Of a DNA stretch of 64,000 bases, positions 44,764-53,867 are shown one piece after another. Source of the stretch: Streptomyces parvulus (GTDB lineage Bacteria; Actinomycetota; Actinomycetes; Streptomycetales; Streptomycetaceae). Location of the stretch: assembly GCF_014648855.1 (NCBI RefSeq), contig NZ_BMRX01000018.1:83050-147049 (forward strand), given 5' to 3'. The notes under the pieces are model-generated. The model had not been told where the DNA came from. It worked only from the letters and a program-made list of their open reading frames with translations, and searched no databases. The position numbers were made by a program, and so were the translations under genes. Every line of letters begins with the position of its first letter. Position 1 is the first letter of the stretch.

Positions 44764-45282
44764 ATGAGCGTCGCAGAACCCCGCAGGATTGTCCTTTTCC
44801 GGCATGCGAAAGCCGACTGGCCACAGATGACCGACCACGAGCGACCGCTCGCTGATCGGGGTCGCAAGGACGCCGCCGAGGCCGGGCGACGGCTGGCGGA
44901 CACCGGTCTCGCCTTCGACCAGGCCCTGTGCTCCACCTCGACCCGGACCCGCGAGACCTGGAAGCTCGCCGTCCAGGAGTTCCCGCACCGGCCGAAAACC
45001 GTCTACGAGGAGCGGATCTACGAGGCCTCGCCGGGCGAACTGATCGCCCTGCTCAACGAGACCCCCGACGACCTGCGGAACGTACTGGTGATCGGCCACA
45101 ACCCGGGCATGGAGGGACTCACCGAGATCCTCTCCGGCTCGGCCGAGGACGAGGCGCGCGCCCGGATGGGAAACCGGGGCTTCCCGACCGCGGCCTTCGC
45201 CGTCCTGACCTTCACCGGCTCCTGGAAGGACGTGGAGCCCGGAGCGGCCACCCTGGCCGACTACTGGGCCCCGACCGACTGA
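44764..45282 (+). CDS. SixA-like histidine phosphatase
   Basis: This 172-residue protein of the histidine phosphatase superfamily has the phospho-His motif LFRHAKADW (about 11-19), the second Arg in STSTRTRETW and the second catalytic His in VIGHNPGMEGL. Length and lack of extra domains fit SixA, which dephosphorylates phosphohistidine proteins; the substrate here is unknown. It is convergent with serB. Confidence 0.87.
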   Translation: MSVAEPRRIVLFRHAKADWPQMTDHERPLADRGRKDAAEAGRRLADTGLAFDQALCSTSTRTRETWKLAVQEFPHRPKTVYEERIYEASPGELIALLNETPDDLRNVLVIGHNPGMEGLTEILSGSAEDEARARMGNRGFPTAAFAVLTFTGSWKDVEPGAATLADYWAPTD

Positions 45283-45315
45283 CCGGCCTCACGCGGCGGG
45301 CGGGCGCACACCGCG

Positions 45316-45361
45316 GGCGGCCCCGCACCGCACGGTCCGGCATCGTGCGGCCCGGGCCGCC
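45316..45361. terminator. hairpin between convergent sixA-like gene and serB
   Basis: CCGCACG (45328-45334) pairs with CGTGCGG (45344-45350), and outer GGCGGCCC with GGGCCGCC, separated by a small internal loop. It fills the 85-bp convergent gap. Confidence 0.65.
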
Positions 45362-45367
45362 GTGGGC

Positions 45368-46612
45368 TCAGCGTCCGTCGGCCGGCAGGCCGCGGCCCCC
45401 AGCGAGGTCCTCGTCGAGGGTGTCCGCGGCCTCGACCTCCTCGCGGGTGATGCCCAGCAGGTAGAGGACGGTGTCCAGGAAGGGCACGTTCACCGCGGTG
45501 TGCGCCGCCTCGCGCACCACCGGCTTGGCGTTGAAGGCGACCCCGAGACCCGCGGCGTTCAGCATGTCCAGGTCGTTGGCGCCGTCGCCGATCGCGACCG
45601 TCTGCGACAGCGGCACGCCCGCCTCCGCCGCGAACCGCCGCAGCAGCCGCGCCTTGCCCGCCCGGTCCACGATCTCCCCGGTGACCCGGCCGGTCAGCCT
45701 GCCGTCGACGATCTCCAGGGTGTTGGCCTGCGCGAAGTCCAGCCCCAGCCGCTCCCTGAGATCGTCGGTGACCTGCGTGAACCCGCCGGAGACGACCCCC
45801 ACCTGGTAGCCGAGCCGCTTCAGCGTGCGAATCAGGGTGCGGGCACCCGGCGTCAGCCGCACTTCGGCGCGGACCTTGTCCACCACCGAGGCGTCCAGCC
45901 CCGCCAGCAGCGCCACGCGCGCGTGCAGCGACTGCTCGAAGTCCAGCTCCCCGCGCATCGCGGCCGCCGTCACCTCGGCCACCTTGTCCTCGCACCCGGC
46001 GTGCGCGGCGAACAGCTCGATGACCTCGTCCTGGATCAGCGTGGAGTCCACGTCCATCACCACCAGGCGCTGCGCCCGCCGGTGCAGCCCCGCAGAGACG
46101 ACCGCGACGTCCACACCGAGCGCCGCCGCCTCGGTGGCCAGCGCCGTGCGCAGGGGTTCGGTCTCGACGCCGGACACCGCGAACTCGACGGCGGTCACGG
46201 GGTACTTGGCCAGCCGGAAGATGCGGTCGATGTTGCTGCCGGACTCGGCGATCCGAGCCGCTATGGCGGCCGTCGCCTCGGCGGTGAGCGGGTGGCCGAG
46301 CACCGTGACCAGGGAGCGGCCGAGACCGCGCGGCCGGTTGTCGCCGATGCCGGAGATGATCTCCGCCTGGAGCTTCAGCGACTCGGCCCAGTTGTGCACG
46401 GTGGCCCGCAGGTCGCCTTCCAGACCGCGGGGCGGCTCGGTCACGAGCGCGCACAGCACGATCCGGCCGCGGGTGACGACCTGCTCGATGTCGACGACAT
46501 CGACGGAGTAGGCGGCGAGGGTGTCGAACAGGCCGGCCGTGATGCCGGGCCGGTCCTTGCCGAAGATCTTGACGAGAAGCGTGGGAACGTCAGAGGTCTG
46601 CGTAGCGCTCAT
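45368..46612 (-). CDS. serB: phosphoserine phosphatase with N-terminal ACT region
   Basis: This 414-residue HAD-family enzyme performs the last step of serine synthesis. An ACT-like region (VPTLLVKIFGKDRPGITAGLFDTLAAY to about 170) precedes the catalytic domain with MDVDSTLIQDEVIEL (DxDxT), VSGGFTQVT, and IGDGANDLDMLNAAGLGVAFNAKP. This long ACT-SerB form is typical of actinobacteria. The ATG at 46612 starts a clean reading frame. Confidence 0.95.
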   Translation of the reverse strand: MSATQTSDVPTLLVKIFGKDRPGITAGLFDTLAAYSVDVVDIEQVVTRGRIVLCALVTEPPRGLEGDLRATVHNWAESLKLQAEIISGIGDNRPRGLGRSLVTVLGHPLTAEATAAIAARIAESGSNIDRIFRLAKYPVTAVEFAVSGVETEPLRTALATEAAALGVDVAVVSAGLHRRAQRLVVMDVDSTLIQDEVIELFAAHAGCEDKVAEVTAAAMRGELDFEQSLHARVALLAGLDASVVDKVRAEVRLTPGARTLIRTLKRLGYQVGVVSGGFTQVTDDLRERLGLDFAQANTLEIVDGRLTGRVTGEIVDRAGKARLLRRFAAEAGVPLSQTVAIGDGANDLDMLNAAGLGVAFNAKPVVREAAHTAVNVPFLDTVLYLLGITREEVEAADTLDEDLAGGRGLPADGR

Positions 46613-46659
46613 GGTGGTCCAACCGTATCCGGCACTCCGTGCCCGCCGCCCCCGAGGTC

Positions 46660-46920
46660 CGCCTGACGGACACGCGTGCGGGTGCGGCCGTCGCCCCTGG
46701 CACCGCGCGACGCCGAGGTCCCGCGCTTTCCCGGCGCCGCGCGACGCCGGGCACCCGCGCTTTCCGGCCCCCCTCCCGGCTTGCCTCCATCACTGCCCGG
46801 CGTACATGCTCTCGGCGCTTCCCTGCGTGCCTCACCCCCTGGGTCCGCCCGACGGACAGGCGCGGGTGCGCCCGTCGCCCCTGCCGCCGTACGACGCCGG
46901 ACGGGCACGCTTCCCGGCAC
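46660..46920. repeat. degenerate repeats in the serB/streptophobe intergenic region
   Basis: A block beginning GGTCCGCCTGACGGACACG near 46663 recurs as GGTCCGCCCGACGGACAGG near 46843, and a unit CGCGACGCCG...GCGCTTTCC occurs three times (about 46706, 46739 and 46889, the last diverged). The whole gap 46613-46958 shows no convincing gene; it may be decayed coding or repeated DNA. Confidence 0.45.
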
Positions 46921-46958
46921 CTCGCGGCCCGCGAACTCCCCGGCCGTCCCCGAGTGCC

Positions 46959-48824
46959 TCACCGCCCGCCTCCCGGCCTCCTCGGCGGCGCGGGCGGGGG
47001 TGGAGGCGGGGGCGGCGGTCCTTCGCCCCAGCGGCGCGCGGGCGGCCGTTCCCCGGGGCGCGGGGGCTGCCACGGTGCCCCCGGCGACGGCCGGAGCGGG
47101 CCCGCCACCGTGGGGGCCCCGGAGACGCCGTCGCCCCGCGGTGGTCCGGCGCGCGGGTCGGGGGCGTCGTCCGGTCCGTCGCCCGCCCTCGGCCCCGGGT
47201 GCGCGGCCGCGCCGTACTCCGGTCCGCTCCCGTACTCCGGTCTGCTCGCGTACTCCGGTCCGCTCCCGTGATCCGGACCGTCCCGGTACTCCGGGCTGCG
47301 CCCGTACGCCGCTTCGCCCACGTGACCCGCCGCGCCCCCGCCCCCGGGGGACCCATACCCCGCGCCCCCACCCCCGGGCGCGCCACACCCCGCACCCCCA
47401 CACCCTCCGCCGCCCCGGAACCCGGCACCCCGTGCCACCCACGTCGCCCGCACGCCCGCCGCCCCGCTCGCCCGCGCCAGCAGGGCCCCGGCCGCCCCCG
47501 CCGCCGCACCCCACAGCGCGCCCAGCAGCAGGGCGGTGCCGAGGTGGGCGCGCAGGTCGAGGGAGGCGCCGAAGGCGTCGATGCCGAGCACCGAGAGGGA
47601 GGCGTCCGCGGTCACCCGGGTCAGCCCGGACAGCAGGGGCAGCGCGAGGGCGGTCGCGACGCCGAGCCGCAGCGCGCAGTGCCCCACGAAGGCGGGCGGG
47701 GGAGTCCCGCCGGGTGCCAGGGGGGTCCGCACCGCCGTGAGGATCCCGGCCAGCAGCATCATCAGCGCCGCCGCCACCCCCAGCAGCCACACGCGCCCGT
47801 CCAGCTCCGCCAGCCGCGCCAGGGTCACCGGCTCACCGCCGCCGGCGCCCAGCAGCTCGTCCAGCGGAGCCGGGAGCACCCCGACGAGTGCTCCGCCGGC
47901 CCGGCCGTCCCAGGGCACACCCAGCCCGACCGGGACCCCCAGCCAGGCCCCGTTGGGCGCGCCGAGGAGCGCGGCACCCGCGATCCGCCGCGGATGGGCG
48001 TCGCCGACCGCCGCGTACGCCGCCGCCGCGACCCCGGCCGCCACCGCGGTCAGGGCCACCGTGACCACGGCGGACACGGCGGGCCGCACCACCCGGTGCA
48101 CGACCGCGCATCCGCGCGGCAGCGGAGTACGCCGCGAGGCGAGCAGCGCGATCAGCAGCACCCCGGCGGACCAGGCCAGCCCGCCCAGCAGTGTCGGCGC
48201 CGCGTCGACGGCGATCCCGACGGCGGCCTCGGCGCCGACGAGATCGCCGATCCGGTCGGGGAGCAGCCCGTCGGCGTCGCCCACGTCCCCGAGCCCCGGA
48301 ATCTCCAGGCCCCCACCGCCACCCGCGCCGGGCAGTTCGCTCATCCCCAGCGAGGCGCCGTCGATCGTGACGACGTCGTGGCCGGCCCAGACCAGCCCGC
48401 CCGCCATCGCGACGAACAGCGCGACCACCGCGCCCGCACGGGCCAGGAGTTCGGCCGGCGAGACCTCGACTCCCGCCCCGCGCAAGGAGCGCAGGAAGAA
48501 GAACGACAACAGCAGCGCGCCGACCAGACTCACTCCCAGTGGCGTGATCTCGATGGCCGTAAACGCCTCCGCCCCCTTCAGCCCGAATGCCGACACATCG
48601 CCCGACGGCGTCACCGAACCGCCCGCCCCGAGCGCCACCGCCGCCGCCGTCATCGGGCCGAGCGAGCCCGCGGCGTCCGCGCCCAGCAGGTGCAGACCGA
48701 GCGCCGCCGTCCCGGCCATGCCGATCAACGCCCAGCTCACGGAGGCGATCGCGGACATCACCACGTCTCCCCACGGCACCCCGGCGCCGTGCTCTCCGGA
48801 CCCCGCACTCGTGGACGCGCTCAT
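46959..48824 (-). CDS. streptophobe-family membrane protein
   Basis: This 621-residue protein has about ten to twelve hydrophobic segments between residues 20 and 470, many with Gly/Ala-rich faces, and a long Gly/Pro/Tyr-rich tail (about 475-621) ending in a run of nine prolines. It fits the Streptomyces 'streptophobe' family, of unknown function. The ATG at 48824 has GGGGGG 7 bp before it. It is divergent from the FHA-ABC gene with a 228-bp gap. Confidence 0.75.
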   Translation of the reverse strand: MSASTSAGSGEHGAGVPWGDVVMSAIASVSWALIGMAGTAALGLHLLGADAAGSLGPMTAAAVALGAGGSVTPSGDVSAFGLKGAEAFTAIEITPLGVSLVGALLLSFFFLRSLRGAGVEVSPAELLARAGAVVALFVAMAGGLVWAGHDVVTIDGASLGMSELPGAGGGGGLEIPGLGDVGDADGLLPDRIGDLVGAEAAVGIAVDAAPTLLGGLAWSAGVLLIALLASRRTPLPRGCAVVHRVVRPAVSAVVTVALTAVAAGVAAAAYAAVGDAHPRRIAGAALLGAPNGAWLGVPVGLGVPWDGRAGGALVGVLPAPLDELLGAGGGEPVTLARLAELDGRVWLLGVAAALMMLLAGILTAVRTPLAPGGTPPPAFVGHCALRLGVATALALPLLSGLTRVTADASLSVLGIDAFGASLDLRAHLGTALLLGALWGAAAGAAGALLARASGAAGVRATWVARGAGFRGGGGCGGAGCGAPGGGGAGYGSPGGGGAAGHVGEAAYGRSPEYRDGPDHGSGPEYASRPEYGSGPEYGAAAHPGPRAGDGPDDAPDPRAGPPRGDGVSGAPTVAGPLRPSPGAPWQPPRPGERPPARRWGEGPPPPPPPPPAPPRRPGGGR

Positions 48825-49052
48825 GGCAGACCCCCCGATCCGCTGCGCGACGGAGTTGCCGCGCATGTCCCCCTCGCGTGGATTACCACTCTCCGAGCAG
48901 GTTTCAACCCCGTCAACAAAACGGGCCGATGGGTGCCTACGCCATTTTCACAAGGCCCGACTTTCGGTCAGGGCCCCGAGCCTGAAATAGTTCCCCCCGA
49001 TGTTCGACATCCCTAGACTCCCCGCGACGGGGGTACATCGGGGGACAACTCA

Positions 49053-51650
49053 GTGGGGCTTGGAGTGCCGGAACTCGTACTGGAATCCAACGGACGGACC
49101 TGGACGCTCGATCCGTCCCGGTCATACGCGCTCGGACGCGATCCGCAGGGGGAGCTTGTCTTTGACGACGCCAGGGTGTCCTGGCGTCACGCCACGATCA
49201 GTTTCGACGGCCGCGGTTGGGTCGTCGAGGACCACGGAAGCACCAACGGCACGTTTGTGCACGGGCAGCGGGTCCAGCGGACGGAGCTCGGCGCCGGCAG
49301 CGTGCTGAACCTGGGCAACGCGAACGACGGACCGCGCGTGAGCCTTTCCGGCGCACAGACGCCGGCCGGAGCGCCGCAGGCCCAGTCGGGGCCGACGCCG
49401 CAGGCCCAGCCCCAGCAGCAGCCGTACGCGGCGCAGGGCGCGAACGCCGGCTGGGCCCAGCAGGCCCCGCCGCAGCAGGCGCCGCAGCACGGGCAGCCGC
49501 ACCAGCCCCAGCAGGGCGGCTGGCAGCAGCCGCAGCAGCAGGCCGCGCCGCAGCCCCAGCAGGCCGCGCCGTCCTTCCCCCAGCAGCAGGGCTCCGGCGG
49601 CGCGGCGGGGGCGCCACCGGTCTACGGCGACCGCAGCCCGACCACGTTCCACCAGTTCTCGCTCGGCCGCGTGATGCGCATCGGCCGCGCCCTGGAGAAC
49701 GAGCTGGTCGTCTCCGACCTGCAGGTCTCCCGCAACCACGCGGAGTTCCACGCGACGCCCGACGGGCGCATGGAGATCCGCGACCTGGGCTCGCACAACG
49801 GCACGTACGTCAACGGCCAGCCCATCGCCAAGGGCGGCTCGCAGCTGCTCGGCCCGACCGACATCGTCGGCGTCGGCCACTCGACGTTCCGGATCGTCGG
49901 CGACCGGCTCGAGGAGTTCGTCGACACCGGTGAGGTGTCCTTCTCCGCGCGGCACCTGACCGTCACCGTCGACGGCGGCAAGCAGATCCTCAAGGACGTC
50001 TCCTTCGGCGTACCGGAGAAGTCGCTGATCGCGGTCATCGGACCGTCCGGCTCCGGCAAGTCGACCCTGCTCAAGGCGCTCACCGGTTACCGGCCGGCCG
50101 ACCAGGGCGAGGTCCTCTACGACAACCGGAACCTGTACAAGCAGTTCGCCGAGCTGCGCCAGCGCATCGGTCTGGTCCCGCAGGACGACATCCTGCACAA
50201 GGAGCTGACCGTCAAGAAGGCCCTCAAGTACGCGGCGAAGCTCCGCTTCCCGGCCGACACCACGGCCGCGGAGCGCGACTCCCGCATCGACGAGGTGCTG
50301 CGCGAGCTGAAGCTGGACATCCACAAGGACAAGAAGGTCACGTCCCTCTCCGGTGGTCAGCGCAAGCGCGTCTCGGTCGCCCTGGAGCTGCTCACCAAGC
50401 CGTCGCTGATCTTCCTGGACGAGCCGACCTCCGGCCTCGACCCGGGCATGGACCGCGACGTCATGCAGCTGCTGCGCGGGCTGGCCGACGACGGCCGCAC
50501 GGTCCTCGTCGTCACCCACTCCGTGGCCGAGCTGGCGATCTGCGACAAGCTGCTGGTCATGGCGCCGGGCGGGTCGGTCGCCTACTTCGGCCCGCCCGAG
50601 GAGGCGCTGAACTTCTTCGGCTACGACACCTGGGCCGACGTCTTCTCCGCCTTCGAGGAGTACCGCGACTACGACTGGGCGGGCCGCTGGAAGGGTTCGC
50701 AGCACTACCAGATGTACGCCGCGGACATCGACGCCGTCGCCCCGCAGTCCGTAGCGGTGCCGGCGATGCAGGCGATGAAGCCGCCGAAGCCGCAGGGCTG
50801 GATGTCGCAGTTCGTCACGCTGGTGCGGCGCTACGTCTCGGTGATCGTCTCCGACAAGGGCTTCCTCGCCTTGATGGTCATCCTCCCGGCCGTCCTCGGC
50901 GCGGTGAGCCTGCTGATCGACGCGGACAAGGGCCTGCTGCCCAACCCGCCCAATCCGCAGAGCGGCCGGATCATCCCGAACGGCACCGCCACCACGGTCC
51001 TGCTGATCCTCGCGGTGGGCGCCTGCTTCGCAGGCGCCGCGAACTCGGTCCGCGAGCTGATCAAGGAACGGGTGATCTACGAGCGGGAGCGTGCGACCGG
51101 CCTGTCGCGGTCCGCGTACCTGATGTCCAAGGTCTTCGTGCTCGGCATGATCACCGTGCTCCAGGGACTGCTGGTGGGCGTGATCGGTTTCGCCAACCGG
51201 GAGATCCCCGAGGAGGGGCTGATCCTCGGCGGCGCGACCCTGGTCGAGCTGTCGCTGCCGATCATGGCCCTCGGCTTCACCTCGATGATGTTCGGCCTGA
51301 TCATCTCGGCGCTGGTGAAGACCGCCGAGAAGACCATGCCGCTGCTGGTCATGTTCGCGATCATCCAGGTCGTCTTCACCGGCTGCCTCTTCGCGCTGAA
51401 CGGCGCGGTCGGCGTCAACCAGTTCTCGTACCTGATGCCCTCGCGCTGGGCGGTGGCCGCGGCCGGCGCCACGCTGGACTTCAACAGGATCAGCCCGCCC
51501 GAGGAGGGCGCCGGGAACGATCCGCTGTGGGAGCACACCGTGGGCGCCTGGGGCATGGACATGGCCGCGCTGATCGTCCTCGGTGTGATCTGCGGCTTCT
51601 TCGTGGCGCGCTTCCTGCGGCGGCACGAGCCCGAGGTCATGCGCAAGTGA
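49053..51650 (+). CDS. ABC exporter with two FHA domains, Rv1747-like
   Basis: This 865-residue protein has FHA1 (about 1-98; GRDPQGELVFDDARVSWRHA, GSTNGTFVHG), a Gln/Pro/Ala-rich linker (about 100-190), FHA2 (about 195-290; GRALENELVVSDLQVSRNHA, GSHNGTYVNG), an ABC ATPase (GPSGSGKST, LSGGQRKRVSVALE, LIFLDEPTSGLD) and six or seven C-terminal membrane helices. M. tuberculosis Rv1747 has the same order; there, FHA domains bind phosphothreonine set by a Ser/Thr kinase. The cargo here is unknown. The start is GTG 49053. Confidence 0.9.
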   Translation: MGLGVPELVLESNGRTWTLDPSRSYALGRDPQGELVFDDARVSWRHATISFDGRGWVVEDHGSTNGTFVHGQRVQRTELGAGSVLNLGNANDGPRVSLSGAQTPAGAPQAQSGPTPQAQPQQQPYAAQGANAGWAQQAPPQQAPQHGQPHQPQQGGWQQPQQQAAPQPQQAAPSFPQQQGSGGAAGAPPVYGDRSPTTFHQFSLGRVMRIGRALENELVVSDLQVSRNHAEFHATPDGRMEIRDLGSHNGTYVNGQPIAKGGSQLLGPTDIVGVGHSTFRIVGDRLEEFVDTGEVSFSARHLTVTVDGGKQILKDVSFGVPEKSLIAVIGPSGSGKSTLLKALTGYRPADQGEVLYDNRNLYKQFAELRQRIGLVPQDDILHKELTVKKALKYAAKLRFPADTTAAERDSRIDEVLRELKLDIHKDKKVTSLSGGQRKRVSVALELLTKPSLIFLDEPTSGLDPGMDRDVMQLLRGLADDGRTVLVVTHSVAELAICDKLLVMAPGGSVAYFGPPEEALNFFGYDTWADVFSAFEEYRDYDWAGRWKGSQHYQMYAADIDAVAPQSVAVPAMQAMKPPKPQGWMSQFVTLVRRYVSVIVSDKGFLALMVILPAVLGAVSLLIDADKGLLPNPPNPQSGRIIPNGTATTVLLILAVGACFAGAANSVRELIKERVIYERERATGLSRSAYLMSKVFVLGMITVLQGLLVGVIGFANREIPEEGLILGGATLVELSLPIMALGFTSMMFGLIISALVKTAEKTMPLLVMFAIIQVVFTGCLFALNGAVGVNQFSYLMPSRWAVAAAGATLDFNRISPPEEGAGNDPLWEHTVGAWGMDMAALIVLGVICGFFVARFLRRHEPEVMRK

Positions 51651-51682
51651 CGCCCGGCCGCGGGTGACCGCGGCGAGACGCC

Positions 51683-51722
51683 CCGAAGGGCGGCACCCCG
51701 TCAGGAGGGTGCCGCCCTTCGG
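51683..51722. terminator. 16-bp stem terminator between FHA-ABC and SLT genes
   Basis: CCGAAGGGCGGCACCC (51683-51698) pairs perfectly with 51707-51722 around the loop CGTCAGGA. It sits between convergent genes and can serve both. Confidence 0.88.
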
Positions 51723-51769
51723 CGTACGGCGTCTGCGTCGGCGTCGGAGTGAAGAGGTCCGCGCCGACC

Positions 51770-52471
51770 TCAGTACGCGCTGTCGACGTTGTCCATGGTG
51801 CCGTACTTGTCCGCGGCGTAGTTGCACGCGGCGACGATGTTGGCGACCGGGTCCCAGATGTTCTTGGACGTGCCGGCCACGTGGTAGGCCTCGAAGGTCG
51901 GCGGGATCACCTGGAGCAGGCCCTTCGACGGGATGCCGTTGATGGCGTTGATGTCCCAGTCGTTGATGGCCTTCGGGTTGCCGGAGGACTCCCGCATGAT
52001 GTTGCGGTGGATGCCCTCGTAGGTGCCGGGGATGCCGTGCTTCTTCATGATGGACCGGGCCTCGCGGATCCAGCCGTCGAGGTTGTTCGGGTAGGACTTC
52101 TTGACCTCGGCGCGCTTGGCGGACCGGCTGACGGTCTCCTTCGCCTCGCGCTTGGCGGCGGCCTTCTTCGCGGCGGCCTTCTCGGCGGCGGCCTTCTTCG
52201 CGGCCGCCTCCTTCTTGGCCTCGATGGTGGCGACCTTCTGGCTGGCACCGGCCAGCTGGCCGGTGACGCCGGCGTGGACGTCCTGGATCTGCTTGGTGCT
52301 GTACGCCACCTTGGCCGTCGGAGCGGCCTCGCTCGTGGTCGTCTGACCGCTGGCCGGCACGGCGGTGAGGGCGACGGCGACGGCGCCGAGCGTGCCGACA
52401 CCGGCTATGGCGGCCTTCTGGGTGCGGGTCATGGAACGACTGCGACCACGGGAAAGGATGTTCTTCAGCAT
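51770..52471 (-). CDS. secreted lytic transglycosylase (SLT domain)
   Basis: This 233-residue protein has a basic N terminus and hydrophobic signal segment (AAIAGVGTLGAVAVALTAVPASG), a Lys/Ala-rich coiled-coil-like region (about 85-115), then an SLT domain: NIMRESSGNPKAINDWD with the catalytic Glu, GLLQVIPPTFEAYH and NIVAACNYAADKYGTMDNV. It should cleave peptidoglycan outside the membrane. The ATG at 52471 is preceded by GAGG; a second ATG is 13 codons later. A structured leader of about 100 nt lies upstream. Confidence 0.88.
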   Translation of the reverse strand: MLKNILSRGRSRSMTRTQKAAIAGVGTLGAVAVALTAVPASGQTTTSEAAPTAKVAYSTKQIQDVHAGVTGQLAGASQKVATIEAKKEAAAKKAAAEKAAAKKAAAKREAKETVSRSAKRAEVKKSYPNNLDGWIREARSIMKKHGIPGTYEGIHRNIMRESSGNPKAINDWDINAINGIPSKGLLQVIPPTFEAYHVAGTSKNIWDPVANIVAACNYAADKYGTMDNVDSAY

Positions 52472-52505
52472 GGCGGGATAGACCTCTTCGGATAGCGCGG
52501 AGGTC

Positions 52506-52583
52506 GCTCTCGTCCGGTGGGGACAGGGGTGCTTCCGGCACAAGCGCCGCGGGGGAGAACCCGCGGCGCTGAGCGACGAGAGC
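52506..52583 (-). ncRNA. structured 5' leader of the SLT gene
   Basis: On the minus strand GCTCTCGTC (52583-52575) pairs with GACGAGAGC (52514-52506), enclosing a perfect 10-bp hairpin (arms 52560-52569 and 52544-52553) and a small GTGC/GCAC hairpin. Together they form a likely three-way junction that starts at the predicted transcription start. The conserved blocks of the c-di-AMP (ydaO) riboswitch were looked for and not found. Confidence 0.5.
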
Positions 52584-52585
52584 AA

Positions 52586-52614
52586 TTCTTAGCGGCCGCA
52601 AAATCCGAAGGCAA
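52586..52614 (-). promoter_or_regulatory. promoter of the SLT gene
   Basis: On the minus strand TTGCCT (52614-52609) and TAAGAA (52591-52586) are separated by exactly 17 bp, a good housekeeping-type promoter. Transcription would start near 52579. Confidence 0.65.
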
Positions 52615-52659
52615 AGGTGTGACGTACGATCCGAGATAGTGGATCAGGGAACGGCGAAA

Positions 52660-52685
52660 CGGGGCAGATTGGACTATCTGCCCCG
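52660..52685 (-). terminator. hairpin terminator downstream of the QueA-like gene
   Basis: CGGGGCAGAT pairs with ATCTGCCCCG around a 6-nt loop. It is about 140 bp after the QueA-like stop and just before the SLT promoter. The remaining gap 52686-52823 shows no gene. Confidence 0.6.
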
Positions 52686-52823
52686 CTCAAAACGGACGAG
52701 TCGTTCTCCTAATCCTCTTCGTACGTGATGTGCGCCCTATGCGAGGGCTCACATCAGACCCCCGTCCGTCTCACCGTTGGTTGCTGAAGCAATGCACTGT
52801 GTGAGTGGCTTCGGAGCCTCCTC

Positions 52824-53867
52824 CTACCGCAGGAGGAGATGCACGTCGCCGAACTCGTGCCACAGGTAGCGCCCCCGTACCGCGGCGTCGTACCCGCGGT
52901 CGATCGCCGCCCGCCCCGCCACCGCCTCCAGCATCAGCAGGTGCGAGGCCTCGGGCTCGTGCAGCCCGGTCAGCAGCCCGTCCACCACCCGCACCCCGCG
53001 CTCCGGGGTCACGACCAGATCGGTCCACCCCGCCCGGGGCCGTACGACGCCGTCGGCGCCGGCCGCCGACTCCACCGCCCGCACGGCGGTCGTCCCCACC
53101 GCCACCACCCGCCGCCCGGCCGCCCTCGCCGCGTTGATCAGCCGGGCCGACTCCCCGGGCACCGAGAACCGCTCCGGATACGGCGGCTCGTGCGACTCGG
53201 CCGAGGCCACCCCGGTGTGCAGCGTCACCGGCGCGAACTGCACCCCCCGGCTCACCAGCTCCGTCACCAGCCGGGCCGTGAAGGGCCGCGCCGCGCTCGG
53301 CATCTCCGCGCTGCCCGTCCCGTCGGGCACCGGCAGCGCGAACACCGTCTGGTACGCGCACAACGGCTGGTCCCGGTCCGTGTACGCGTAGCGGATGGGC
53401 CGCCCGTGCTCCCGCAGCAGCGCGGTCACCTCCGCCCCCGACACCCGCGCCCACCACAGCCGGTCCCCGCGCGGACTCAGCGGCTCCTCCGCCACCAGAC
53501 GCCCACCCCCGGGCAGCCGCACCACCGTCCCCTTGTCCACGCACGCACGCGCGCGCGTGGTGCCCCTCCCGTCCGGCTCCCGCACCTCCACCGCCCACCG
53601 GGCGTCGTCCCCGCGCGTGGAGAAGTGCACCACCACGCGCGTGTGCCCGACGGACCCGTCGACGGCGGCGGCGAGCGTCGGCGAGGTGTTGACCACGAGC
53701 AGGTCACCGGCCCGCAGCAGCCCCGGCAGCTCCCCGAACGCGTGGTGCGAGACCTCGGTGCCCCGCGACACCAGCAGCCGTACGCCGTCCCGGTCCAGGC
53801 CCGGCTCCCGCTGCTCGGCCGGCACCCGCGCCGACAGCCCCTCCGGCACCCTCGGCGCCGGCGTCAC
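52824..53867 (-). CDS. QueA-like S-adenosylmethionine:tRNA ribosyltransferase-isomerase family protein
   Basis: This 347-residue protein fits the QueA fold: GDLLVVNTSPTLAA, RWWARV-type strand, PIRYAYTDRDQPLCAYQTVFA, TLHTGVASAESHEPPYPERFSV, and VVAVGTTAVRAVESAA near the C terminus. Classical QueA makes epoxyqueuosine in tRNA from SAM. The family motif IRYxY...YQTVFA is kept. No tgt, queG or other queuosine gene is near, so the role is uncertain. The GTG at 53867 overlaps the SDR stop as GTGA. Confidence 0.8.
   Translation of the reverse strand: MTPAPRVPEGLSARVPAEQREPGLDRDGVRLLVSRGTEVSHHAFGELPGLLRAGDLLVVNTSPTLAAAVDGSVGHTRVVVHFSTRGDDARWAVEVREPDGRGTTRARACVDKGTVVRLPGGGRLVAEEPLSPRGDRLWWARVSGAEVTALLREHGRPIRYAYTDRDQPLCAYQTVFALPVPDGTGSAEMPSAARPFTARLVTELVSRGVQFAPVTLHTGVASAESHEPPYPERFSVPGESARLINAARAAGRRVVAVGTTAVRAVESAAGADGVVRPRAGWTDLVVTPERGVRVVDGLLTGLHEPEASHLLMLEAVAGRAAIDRGYDAAVRGRYLWHEFGDVHLLLR

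Noticed and set aside
52472..52620. c-di-AMP (ydaO) riboswitch before the SLT gene
   Set aside because: The conserved ydaO blocks are absent; only generic stems are present, so it is reported as an unknown structured leader.
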